A DNA stretch of 17,885 nucleotides from Phytophthora quininea (taxonomy: Eukaryota > Oomycota > Peronosporomycetes > Peronosporales > Peronosporaceae): assembly GCA_011947345.1 (NCBI GenBank), contig JAAVTG010000978.1, positions 1-17,885 of the forward strand. Reading direction: 5' to 3'. Of the stretch, positions 1 through 9,726 are shown piece after piece. Made by a program: the position numbers and the translations under genes. Numbering within the stretch: the stretch's first letter is position 1; each line of letters begins with the position of its first letter. The notes beneath the pieces were generated by a model. It was not told the origin of the DNA, did no database searches, and saw only the letters and a program-made list of their open reading frames with translations.

Positions 1-1563
1 AGGGCAAGACGCTGCTGTCGGACACGGCGCTCAAGATCGTGAGCGGGAGGCGATACGGACTCGTGGGCAAGAACGGAGCCGGCAAGACGACGCTGCTGCG
101 GTACATCTCCCACTACGAGCTGGAAGGCTTCCCGAGGCATATCCGCATCCAGCTGGTGGAGCAGGAGTCGGCCTCCAAGTTGAGTAAGGAAGAGAGGAGC
201 GTGCTGGAGGTGGTGCTGGCTGCGGACTATGAACGCACACTGTTGCTGCAGGAGGAGAAGGAGCTGACTGCGCAGGAGACGAGCGACGGGGTGGACAACA
301 GCGCACGGCTCAAGCAAATCTACGACCGACTGGTGGACATTGACTCGGACACGGCCGAATCGAGAGCGCGCGCCATTCTGAGCGGACTGCAGTTCCCGGA
401 CCATGTGGTTGATGGCCCTGCAAAGGCTCTCGGGTGGTTGGCGCATGCGTACGGCGCTGGCTGGTGCTCTGTTCATGGCGCCCGACTTGCTGCTGCTGGA
501 TGAGCCGACGAATCACTTGGATCTGGAGGCCGTGATCTGGCTGGAGCACTATCTCGAGAAGTACGACAAGCAGATGATCGTAGTGTCCCATGACCGAAAC
601 TTTTTGAACGCTGTGACGACCGATATTGTATTGCTGGCGCAGCGAAGCTCACGTACTACAAGGGCGACTACAACACGTTCGAGCACACGATGAAGGAGAA
701 TCTGCGCCAGCAGCGCAAGGCCTACGACGCCCAGCAGATGAAGATCCAGCACATGCAGGAATTCATTGAGCGCTTCCGCGCCAACGCAAAGAAGGCCCCG
801 CTAGTGCAGTCGCGTGTCAAGGCTCTGGACAAGATTCTGCGCAACGAGTTGATTGATGAACCAGAAGACGAACACGCTTTTCGCATGCACTTCCCGCCTC
901 CGGAGCCGCTGGGTCGGCCTATTATTGCTGTGGAAGGGGTGGGATTCCGGTACACACGGAGACCCCATTGCTTTTCCACGACGTGCACATGGGCGTGGAC
1001 ATGTCCAGCCGCATTGGTATTCTCGGTGTGAACGGTTCGGGTAAGTCGACGCTGATCAACGTCATGATTGGCAAGCTGCGCGCTAGCAGCGGTTCCGTTA
1101 CAATGAACCCGCGCCTGCGTGTCGCCACGTTCTCGCAACACCACGTCGACTCGCTAGATCTGTCGAAGTCTGCTGTGCAGAACATGAAGGAGATGTTCCC
1201 AGGCCATGAGCCCGACGAGTTCCGTGCACACCTGGGCCGCTTCAATCTCTCGGGTGAGCTGGCAATTAAGCCGACGCGAACCCTTTCAGGTGGTCAGAAG
1301 TCTCGTGTGGGCTTTGCCGTCATGACGTGGCGCCTGCCGCATGTGGTGGTGCTTGATGAGCCGACGAACCATTTGGATATGGAAACCATTGATGCACTGA
1401 TTGATGCGCTACGCGAGTTCAAGGGAGGTGTCGTGGTGGCCCACGACCAACATTTCGTGAATAGCGTGTGCGAGGAGCTGTGGGTTGTTGGTGACCAAAG
1501 GTCGACCGCTTCCGTGGCACTATTAACGAGTACAAGAACCGCGTGCTCTCGATGAAGAAGTGA
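1..1563 (+). CDS. ABC transporter F family ATPase (ABCF3/GCN20-like), 5'-truncated, frame-broken
   Basis: This is a soluble twin-ATPase ABC protein with no membrane segments. The GCN20/ABCF3 group acts on ribosomes and in Gcn2 translational control (family knowledge). First cassette: Walker A GKNGAGKT at 66-89, signature LSGGW at 427-441, Walker B with [10 protein letters not shown] near 500-530, then SHDRNFLN. Linker helices lie around 690-850. Second cassette: Walker [10 protein letters not shown] at 1025-1051, signature LSGGQKSR at 1283-1306, then [10 protein letters not shown]. Having PHVVVLDEP and CEELWVV after the second signature favours ABCF3 over ABCF1/2. The reading frame changes near 425, 645, 955 and 1497. 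At 1497, one more A in the CAAAGG run gives a natural C-terminus, [20 protein letters not shown], ending at the stop 1561-1563. The N-terminus lies left of the window. The breaks are probably sequencing indels; a decayed copy is less likely because all motifs are intact. Confidence 0.88.
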
Positions 1564-1907
1564 GTGTATCATAGACTCCGGTGCTCTCGCTTTGTCAGCG
1601 TGGCAGCTCGTGGGAACTAGACCCAGCCCCAAAACGAATAAACACAGCGTCGCCAGGCGCGGCGCTGACCTACCGATGCTTGTACCTCTTTCGCTTCCAT
1701 TGTGCTTACCCTGATAGCCTCGGGAGCGACAGCGAGGCTGACATGCGACTCGAAGCACTATTCTGCCGAATGAAACTTGAGACTGCGGGAAGTTGATCTA
1801 GCGAATTAGCATGCTCCAACCCAGGGATTTCCGACCTTTTCCGTGGTGTCGAGGAGGTTCCAATCGACTGATTTGTTCGTGGCGAAACAAGCCGTGCTGG
1901 GTTTTCG
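1564..1907. other. intergenic region between convergent genes
   Basis: The ABCF3-like gene (+) and the coiled-coil/LRR gene (-) converge here. I see the AATAAA at 1637 and no conserved reading frame, RNA gene or repeat. The open frames inside it show no recognisable protein. Confidence 0.6.
1637..1642 (+). terminator. possible poly(A) signal AATAAA of the ABCF3-like gene
   Basis: An exact AATAAA lies 74 bases after the stop codon of the ABCF3-like gene. The position suits a polyadenylation signal, but the hexamer is short and oomycete 3' ends use it loosely. Confidence 0.3.
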
Positions 1908-4485
1908 TTAAGTACTCTTTCGTCTCCCGTTGCCTTTTGAAGAGCTGACGGAAGTGCCGTGACCCATGAATGCGCTCACGAGATCCAGGCCATAAATCTC
2001 TTCCAGTTCTTTGCCACGACCGGAAATCGCGCCGTTCAAAAGCTGTGCTGCTCCAGCATTGCTCCTGTTGTTGTTTGGAGACGTTAGGGTGTTGGTATCG
2101 TTCCCGGCGGCATCTCTTCCTCGCCGTCGGTGCTGCTGCTGAAAACGTCGCGATTCTGCGATTAACCAGTCGGCGTCGCTATTCTCCGAGATGTTCACGA
2201 CCAGAATGGGGACTGGAAAGTCTGTGTTTTCTTGTCCAGCATGACTCATGTTGGCAGCAGGTGGTGCTACATCAAGCGGGAAACACTCGATTCTACCTGC
2301 GTCTGTGACCGCTACGCTTTTGAATGCGGCAGGCCCGCTACTGCCAGGTAGGAAAGTTTCAAGACCACTCGCGATGACGCGAATTCCGTCCAGCGAAATG
2401 CAATTTTGACGCAGATCGACTTCTTGAATTGAGCCGCAGCGAGAGGTGTCTGAGTTTGTAGTGGCAAGACCCCACGCCAATTTCTTGAGGAACATTCCCA
2501 AGCAGCCCATGCCATCACTCGTGAGGCGGTTGTACCGCAAATCAAGTCGTCGCAGTCTGCGCATTCCTTCAGCCTCCAGCTTTTTCAAAGGGGGCGAAGG
2601 TCGTCATCTACCAGCCAACACTCGCGCAATTCCAGACTGCCTGATGTGGGCCACGCGCTTGCAGTTGTGAGAGAAGCCGGTAGGGTCCTGGCAAATGCGT
2701 CTGCGAACTTTTCTACAAGTTTAGACTTGGCACTTTGGACGGCATGGAACTCGGTGGTCAACTGCGTAAAGTTCTCGGCCAGTTTCTGCCTTTTGTCCTG
2801 CACCTGCTGCTTTTGCGCGAGGCATTCACGAAGGTTGGTCTCGGACTGCTGACGTAAAGTCTCAAGCTGCTTTTTTAGCGTCGACTTCTCGAGCTCACCT
2901 TCAGCGCGCAATTGAGACTCGCGATTCACGTCACGAACCAATCGATGGATTCGCTCTTGCTGCTCAAGAGCGTGCGCCTCTTGCGCACTCAAGCTTTGCT
3001 TTGCCTCTCGATGGCACAACTCATGCTGTTTCTCCTGGGCAATCTTTTTGGCGAGCGTCTTCTTCATCTCGTTGAGCTGTCTCGTCAAATCAGTGATTTC
3101 GCGTTTGGATTCGTCAAGGAGGTTAGTTTGCTGCTTGGTTGAGCTAGTGGCGCTCTGTTTTTGAGCGGCGAGGTCTTCTTCGAGTTGTTTCTTCCACTGA
3201 AGCGCGTCTTGCAGCACCCGCTCCAGCTCCTGCATCCTGCACTGAGCTGCTAATAGCTGTTCTTCCGCATTCTCTCGCCGGTCGACCGCTTCGTGTAATT
3301 GTGCTTCTACCTCCTGGAGTTTAAGTGTTAGCTCGTACTGTTTATTGCGGCGCATGACCAACTCGGTCTGCACCTTTTCGATCTCCATCTGGTAGTTGAA
3401 GTGCGAGGTCAAGAGTTCTTCCTGGAGAAGTTTGCGTTCCCGGCGCAATTTTTCCTGAAGGAAGTTCACCGCCGACGCCTTTTCCTCTGCCTGCCTGGTG
3501 CGATGCAGCACTTCTACTTCACTTTCAGCTGAGCGTGCGATGTGTTCGCGATGGGAATTGCGCAGTTGTTCGCACTCGCGTTGGCAGTCTTCCAGTCGAA
3601 TTTTCAACTCCTCTGCAGTTCGCTCCTGTGCTTCGAGAGCTTGCAGGAGTTTGGCGTTTTGGGTCGTCGCGATCTCCATGGCCTTTTCTCGCCCCTCCGC
3701 TTGACTGCGACTCACTTGCAAAGTGTCGATCTCCGCCTCAAGCTTGTCGATCTTGCGTTGCCGCCGCACCAGGTCGTTCTCTTTGAAAATGACGTTCCTC
3801 TGCAGTTGCTCCAGCGCAGTCTCCAACTCGTCCAGCTGCACGCGGAGTTGATCGTTTTGGCCAGTGAGCAGCCACACTTCACGAGTTTTCGCTTCAATCG
3901 CGTCATCTCGCAGCCGAATGAGTTGGTTTTCGTGAAAGCTGCGAGGCGAGAGGCAAGCATCGGCTTTCTCCGGATTCAAGTCCTCGACGTTTTTTCCAGT
4001 CGGCGGATTGTTGTTTGGTGTTGATTTAGCTCTCTGCGCAGTTGTTTCTCCGTCTCCGCCGCAGTGGCAAGGTCAGAGTTCTTTTGACTAGAGTCTGCTC
4101 TCGAGCGTCGAGAGCGGCACACACCATGGCGAAGTCCTCTTCATTCGTGCACTTGATCGCGCAGCTCTGTGGCTTGCGTCTCCAATTTCTGGCAACGCAA
4201 CTCCAGTGCCTGTGTCTCGGACGATCTCGCTTCCAGCTTCTTCTCGAGGGCTTTGAGCTGCTCCAACAGCTCTTCCACGTACTCGCTCTTGCGGGTGAGC
4301 AGAATTTCCTTGGCGTTGATCTCGGCCGCCTGCTTCTCCGCCAGCAGCTTGAATGCCTGAGCCGTGTCATCCAACTCGACCACCGTACGCTCCAATTTCT
4401 GAATGCGCGTTCCCAGTCTCGTGGGCTGCGATTCCTCCTCTCGTGGCCCGACGACATGCGATCTGTTCTTGTCGAGGTCCCCCAT
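1908..4485 (-). CDS. long coiled-coil protein with C-terminal leucine-rich repeats (unrecognised)
   Basis: About 859 residues once four frame breaks are bridged. The start ATG at 4485 opens MGDLDKN and is the first in frame. Roughly residues 25-600 form a nearly continuous coiled coil rich in E, Q, K, R and L, with heptad character (for example LEQLKALEKKLEAR). After this come at least two LRR/RNI-type units, LRRLDLRYNRLTSDGM and IQEVDLRQNCISLDGI, at about 2555-2340. The last 140 residues are polar and Q/N/S-rich, ending in a basic tail. Breaks: near 4143 (one extra base), the T run 4082-4085, the T run 3990-3995 and the G run 2590-2594 (one base missing in each). Adding a base at 2590 joins DDDLRPL to KKLEAEGM in one LRR. 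The architecture recalls cytoskeletal or ciliary scaffold proteins, but I do not recognise the family and infer no function. Confidence 0.8.
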
Positions 4486-4530
4486 GGCGACCGCTTTTGA
4501 AGTGGCTTACTCCAACGGTCGGTCTCCATC
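4486..4530. promoter_or_regulatory. 45-base divergent intergenic region (bidirectional promoter)
   Basis: The start codons of the coiled-coil/LRR gene (-, 4485) and the secreted kelch/GCC protein (+, 4531) face away from each other across 45 bases. Any promoters must overlap one another or lie inside the neighbouring coding sequence. On the minus strand CCACTTC (complement of 4499-4505) fits the loose oomycete initiator pattern YCAYTYY about 15-20 bases before the ATG. No convincing initiator is visible for the plus gene. Confidence 0.45.
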
Positions 4531-7500
4531 ATGATAGTATCCTTAATGGTCTCCCGTCGATGTTTTTCATTGTTTGTGGCTGTTGTGTGGGTGATGCAAG
4601 CTTGGGCGGTCTTGTTGATGCCGGCTACAGCGCAGTCTTTGGTGGTATCAGAAGCGAATTGCTCAAGCGCTGCCGTAGCGCAGAATGCGTCGGTGACACT
4701 CACCTGGGAGTTGTTAGACGGAAGCGTCAACTACACGCGCATTTCGCACTGCAGTGAAGCTCTGCTGGCTACTGCCACAGTGCCGTCGGATCGCCTGCTG
4801 ATCATCGGCGGCATCGCGTATGAGTCTGCTCAGCCGGTGGTTGACAGCCCTGTACTGTGTACAACGTTCTGACCAACGTGTTCCTGTTGCCGCAGGACCA
4901 CATCATGTCTGCGGTCTCGGCAGCTTATCTCTCCGCTGCAGTGGAAAGCGTCTTCGTATCTCCAGCGAGTCGGTCTGATCACGCGTCCTTTATCAACCAG
5001 GACGGAGTCGTATATTTCTTCGGCGGTCAGAGTCGTGGATTCCTCAACGACACTTGGCGTGGATGCGTGGATGGCAGCTCGACGAATGTGATTTGGGACG
5101 AACTCGTCATGAAAACTGATCCAGCGACCATCGCGGCAGCTCCAGTCCCGCGTATCGGTCACTCGTTCACCAAAGTATTTGAAAACAGCACGATGATCGG
5201 CGCGGTCGTGTTCGGCGGCTTGTCTGAAGACTACGTTGAGCTGAGTGGGCTGCATGTTGCGTTCATTCCCAAGAACACTGCTTCAGCTGTGGTATGCAGC
5301 AACCGAGGACCCGCAGTAGCCTGGCGCAAATTGCAAGCAGCGCCGTCGAGTGATTCTGGGGCGGTGCCTCTCGCACGAGCGTACCATGCCGCTATGACGT
5401 CGTCCAAGCTCTTTACTTCGTCGAAACTCCTGTGCTTGATTGTCCATGGAGGCAAAAGCAGTCAGGAAGGCGTCATTTTCAACGAGCTGTGGCGTCTGTG
5501 CCCGACAGCAGCAACGTCTTTGCCAACTCCAGTGGAGAGGATGAACTACACGTGGGAGCTGCTAACAGAAATTGGAACGACGCCCGGCGCACGGTACGGA
5601 GCTAGTGTTACGTTTGTGGACGAAGGAAAGCTCGCTCTCGCTGGAGGCTCCTACACCTTTCGAGCGACTTTCTCAGCGACACATGGGAGCTGAATATCAA
5701 CGCGACGCAATGGATTCGCCTTTCGTTCGATGAAGACTTCACGCCTCCACGGCGAGGTCATACACTCACCTTCTTTGCTACAACTACGAGGTTGTTCCTC
5801 TTCGGGGAAGAGATCGCTACACTGTCGTTCAGAAGAGGATGCAGGCCGCCTATTACGCCGCGCCATTCTGTGCGGCCGGACTAAAATCACGTTTTGCTCC
5901 AAGACTTCCCAGTACGTTTGCATCGCCTGTCCTGCCGGGTCTTACTTAGCTAGCGGCTCGCGAAAGTGTCTACTCTGTCCGCAGGGGACGTTCTCGTCGG
6001 CGGGCTCTGCTGAGTGCACAAATTGTCCTGCTGGCACGTACAGCACAAACATCGGCAAAGATAGCAGCTTGCCATGCACCTCATGTCCCGTTGGAACATA
6101 TTCGCAGGCGATTGGTGCGGTATCAAGTGGTGCATGTGCTGTCTGCGCGGCGGGCACGTTTGCAGCTTCAACTGGATCTGTTTCATGCTCGACTTGTGTG
6201 GCTGGTACATTTTCAAACGCGAATTCTTCATCGTGCACGCTGTGTCCGAGTGGTCAATGGAGCTCACCTGGGGCTGGGTCTGCACAAACTGTAGCGCCGG
6301 CACGTACACCCCAGCATTGGATCCTCCGCCTGTTTTTCATGCCCTCGAGGATTTTTAGCAATGCTGGTAGCGTGAACTGCTCTGCCTGTCCGATGAACAC
6401 GTATAGTGCGTCAATCAGAGCGTCAGCGTCAGCCTGCACTGCGTGCCCTGCTCTTGGTTTTACGACTTGTACTGGTCGAACCACCTGTGATGTGTGTCCG
6501 TTTGGAGCAACTTGGAATGGAAGTGTCTGTGTGCCGTGCAGCAAAGGCTTTTATGCATCAAGTACGACAGGTGGGGCATGCCTTTCATGCCCAAGAGGTT
6601 CGTACGCATCCGCTTCTGGATCAACTGTGTGTCAGAGCTGTCCAACTGGAACATTCACAAGTAGCACAGGCACCACGAATTCAAGTGATTGTCAGCTATG
6701 CCCCAGTGGATCATTTTTCAATGGCGTTATATGTCAATCCTGTAGCATTGGAACATATCCCGAGCCGAGTGGCTTTTGCTCACTGTGTGTCCCTGGGAGT
6801 TATTTTCCTGGAGGACTGACCGGCGTTTTGGATACTTCACTTGGTTGTGACTCATGCCCATCGATGAGCTACAGCTCGGGGCTTGGTGCAACAGGATGTT
6901 TGAATTGCGCAGATAACTCTTTCTCAATGGAAGCATGGCGGAATTGCATTTCATGCGACACTCAAATGGCAACGCTTCCTGGTTGCATGACAGGAAGAAA
7001 TAGTCTCTTATGCTCCGGTAATGGAGCTTGCGTTTACGGCGGGTGCGCTTGCAGTAGCAGTTGGGTGGGCAGTGATTGCAGTACATTTGTGGGGAACACA
7101 ACCAATTTGGCAGCTCCAGCAGTCCTGTATTTCCTTGCGGCTCCTCTGCAGATTGTAAATGCTTCGACATCGTCGTCCGTGACAGATATCGAAATTGTTG
7201 TTGGTCGGTCAGGATACCCCCAATCTCGGCTGCAGGCTACCGTTAGCTGGGGCTCGAATAATTTTTCCAATAGTCCGTCGGCTCTGCCTGTTTCCCTCGA
7301 TTTTCAATCTGGGGAATCGGTAAAAGTTTTCGTATCCCCATTGCTCAGCTTTCACCAAGAAGTGGCTGCCGGTACTTCACGTTGCAACTGGCCGACCTCC
7401 CTGGAGCGAGCATTAGCGCTATATCATCGAATTCTGACGCCCAATTGATTGTCTACGTCGATGATATCAACGGTGTATCCGGTGGAGTAGCAGGCAAATC

Positions 7501-9507
7501 TATAACGTCAACTTACACTCGGCAATCGAATGGGATAGCATTTGCAACGGCAACGTTAGACCGCCTCGTTGCGACCCAGGCCTCTCTCATGCCACAGACA
7601 GCTATCGTGGGTGCTAATGTAGGAGTGGCTTTGCGTGATCTGCCGCTGAATTTGATGGTTGCTCTCGATTTCTCCACCTCATCGGCACATAAGATTGTGG
7701 ATCTTCTTCCTGCCATTATTGCTGAGCTACAGAGTGCATACCAGACAATTCCTGACGGAGTACGAATGGGCTTGATGAATTCCACCTCAGCAACGTTTCA
7801 CTCGAATCTTGCCGACTTTCTAAGCGCCTCACAAGCACTTGTCGCCACCAATACAAGCCTAGATTGGCCAACGGTTGCAAATGAACTCGTAGCAAGTTCT
7901 GCATTATGGCCTTCAAATGATCGCCGCCACCTCTTGGTGATTGCTAGCGACAGATTAATTTCTAGTAGTCTGTCGGTAGCCTTAACAAGTGCATTGCGTG
8001 CACAAAGTACCTTTGCATTTACGTTATCACCAACCCAAGCAACATTCACTGGTGTCAGTGATATCATGAGAAGCGTAGCTCACGGGGGCCTGATGGCAAC
8101 AATTCCTTCCAAACTTCGCCAAGCTTTCCAGCAGAAAGATGCCGAAGTACCTGCCAGTGTCATTGTTCTCAGTGATCCAGCTGGACTTGTTACATCTGCC
8201 CAAGTAACAGATTTCTCAAGTGGATCAGGGACGCTTCCCATTGTAAGCATCAACATAGGCCCCGATCCAACTCCAGCCCAGCTGAGAACAATCACATCGA
8301 TGACTATCACGGTCAGTATACCTGGAAATGTCGTGCTATCGATTTTAGTTCAGGAGCCTGGTTCTGCGTGCTTCCCGCCAGCCCAAACAGCGCCAATGGA
8401 TATCTTGTCTCTCAGCGGATGGGCTGATGCGTGGCATCTATCGACGCTGAGCAGCATTAAGCAGCTTTGGAAACCCAGTTCCCGGACACTCACGATGGCT
8501 CTTCATCAAACCACTTCACTTCTCCGTACGTGGAATAACACAGTTTTGTCGGTCAATGACTCCGCATCACCGCGCGTTGAGCTGTCACGGACATTCCCCG
8601 CTCGTTCTTCGCGACAGGTCTTTCTCTGGCTACTCGGGGTTACTGGAGAGTAAAGTCGTCTGCGGCAATTTGCAATATTCAGCTCACAATGATCGGTTCC
8701 AACACGAGTCTCAAGGAAGTCCATGTGGTGCCTTTCGCTTCAACTGTCATTGCGAAAGAGTGGAATTATGGATATTTGCAGAGTCTGGTGCCTTGGGAAT
8801 TGAGCAATCTCACACTTTCATTGAGATGCAACACGACTTCCCCAGGTGTGATTGTCGAATGGGCATCTCTCGGTTTGCTTCCAGATCCAGCGTTTGCTTG
8901 CAAATGTCCGCGAGGGTTCTACCATGACATCCTGAACTCGAATTCCTCAAGTAGAAGTGACGGAAATTGTGTGCGCTGCGCTGCGGGGTCATATTGTGTT
9001 GCTGGAATCAAGCGCCAGTGTCCGGACGGAACATTTTCGTTCGGAAAGGCACCATCGTGCGAGGAATGCCGTGACGGGTGGCTTTGTACGGACGGACTAG
9101 CACGTCTCTGCGACCCGGGAACTTACGCAACACCATCCTTCACTTGTGGTATTTGCCCGAGTGGGTATGCTTGCCGTAATGGGAAGAAAACGATCTGCCC
9201 TGCTGGCATGTTCTCCTTACAACGCTCCAGCAACTGCCAGAGCTGTCCTCCAGGCACGATCTCACGCTCCGAAGGGTAAGTTATGCTTGCATTGACAATC
9301 GTTGCAAGCATTAGATTGACCTCTGCTACAAAACAGATCATCCACCTGCGAGTTATGCCCACTCGGTTATACTTCGAATTATCAGCGAGATCACTGCATT
9401 ACGTGCTCGCCAGGGAAGCCACGCTGCGAATAGGGCAACACCCGTGCTCGTCTTGTCTCGCTACAGCTTTTCCCATTCGCAATCAGCCTGAGGTCTGCCT
9501 TGCATGA
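4531..9507 (+). CDS. large secreted protein: kelch, GCC2/GCC3 cysteine repeats, EGF, Calx-beta-like and integrin-beta-like vWA domains
   Basis: Roughly 1,600 residues, one clear intron (9276-9336), many frame breaks. The start is ATG 4531 (stop in frame just upstream) or ATG 4546, which gives the better signal peptide: VSRR, a hydrophobic core, then cleavage near ATA-QS. Domains in order: kelch-like motifs at about 4980-5850 (FFGGQ, VVFGG, IVHGG, LALAGG); about fifteen CxxC GCC2/GCC3 repeats at 5919-6960; EGF-like CSGNGACVYGGCACSS at about 7010-7085; a Calx-beta-like beta domain at 7090-7460; a vWA/integrin-beta-like domain with MIDAS DFSTS at 7667-7681 and HLLVIASD; more cysteine repeats at 8895-9507. 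Frame changes lie near 4858, 5665, 5815, 5880, 6285, 6310, 6355, 7372, about 8350-8600 and 9410. I see no transmembrane helix, so it may be secreted or wall-bound. The 3' end is uncertain. I infer a role in adhesion or recognition. Confidence 0.8.
5919..6960 (+). repeat. tandem GCC2/GCC3 (ephrin-receptor-like) cysteine-rich repeat array
   Basis: This is a coding repeat within the large secreted protein. About fifteen degenerate units of 17-40 residues follow the pattern C-x2-C-P-x-G-[ST]-[YF]-x(5-12)-C. Examples are CPQGTFSSAGSAECTNC, CPAGTY, CPRGSYASASGSTVCQSC and CPTGTF. Such arrays are frequent in oomycete and other protist extracellular proteins (family knowledge). The frame is interrupted near 6285-6360; bridging the interruptions restores regular cysteine spacing, which shows that the breaks are not biological. 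Confidence 0.85.
7620..8345 (+). other. integrin-beta-like / vWA domain with MIDAS motif
   Basis: This is a domain inside the large secreted protein. LPLNLMVALDFSTS carries the DxSxS metal-ion-dependent adhesion motif at the end of the first beta strand (7667-7681). Downstream RRHLLVIASD resembles the TRLLVFSTD strand of integrin beta I-like domains, and STFAFTLS resembles TIFAVT. The following IPSKLRQAFQQ helix and SIPGNVVLSI hybrid-domain-like strands keep the same order. The MIDAS core is visible. I could not place the specificity-determining loop or all metal ligands. The alternative is a generic vWA domain. Confidence 0.6.
9276..9336 (+). other. spliceosomal intron (61 bases) in the large secreted protein gene
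   Basis: The donor GTAAGT follows ...CGCTCCGAAGG and the acceptor is ACAAAACAG. Splicing joins the split codon GG|A and continues SEG-SSTCELCPLGYT, keeping the cysteine repeat pattern. Without splicing the frame stops at 9277-9279. Its size matches the introns of the DUF4954-like gene. Confidence 0.85.
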
Positions 9508-9726
9508 CCATTCCGCTCGGTGTGTTAATACAACAAGTATCTATCGCATCTATTGCATCATGTAAGTATACCGCTTTACATTCGGGCTAAGAAGGCAGCG
9601 ACCTGCTGTTTATCGTCTGCTAATGTCCTGCCAATTGCAACAATACTCGGATAATCAGCCTACATGCGATTTCAGAAGAACTACCAATGGTGGTCTAACC
9701 TTTGAGCTCGCAGTATCACTGCCTCG
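9508..9726. other. 3' region between two convergent genes
   Basis: The plus gene's last clear frame stops at 9505-9507 and the minus gene's stop lies at 9727-9729. A second plus-strand intron with donor GTAAGT at 9562 and acceptor TTTCAG at 9675 is possible. It would place a plus-strand stop at 9728-9730, tail to tail with the minus gene. I found no conserved protein to support that extension, and nothing else here. Confidence 0.4.

Noticed and set aside
1..1563. ABCF3-like gene as a pseudogene, or as a case of programmed frameshifting
   Set aside because: All ATPase motifs are intact, there are several breaks, at least one lies in a homopolymer, and the same pattern affects unrelated neighbouring genes; no slippery site plus pseudoknot was evident.
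2912..4500. Plus-strand open frames across the coiled-coil gene
   Set aside because: They are leucine/serine-rich antisense shadows of a heptad-rich coding strand, without conserved motifs.
4531..9507. CRISPR-like or DNA-level tandem repeat in the cysteine-rich region
   Set aside because: The repetition is at protein level (CxxC spacing); the DNA copies are diverged and there are no uniform spacers.
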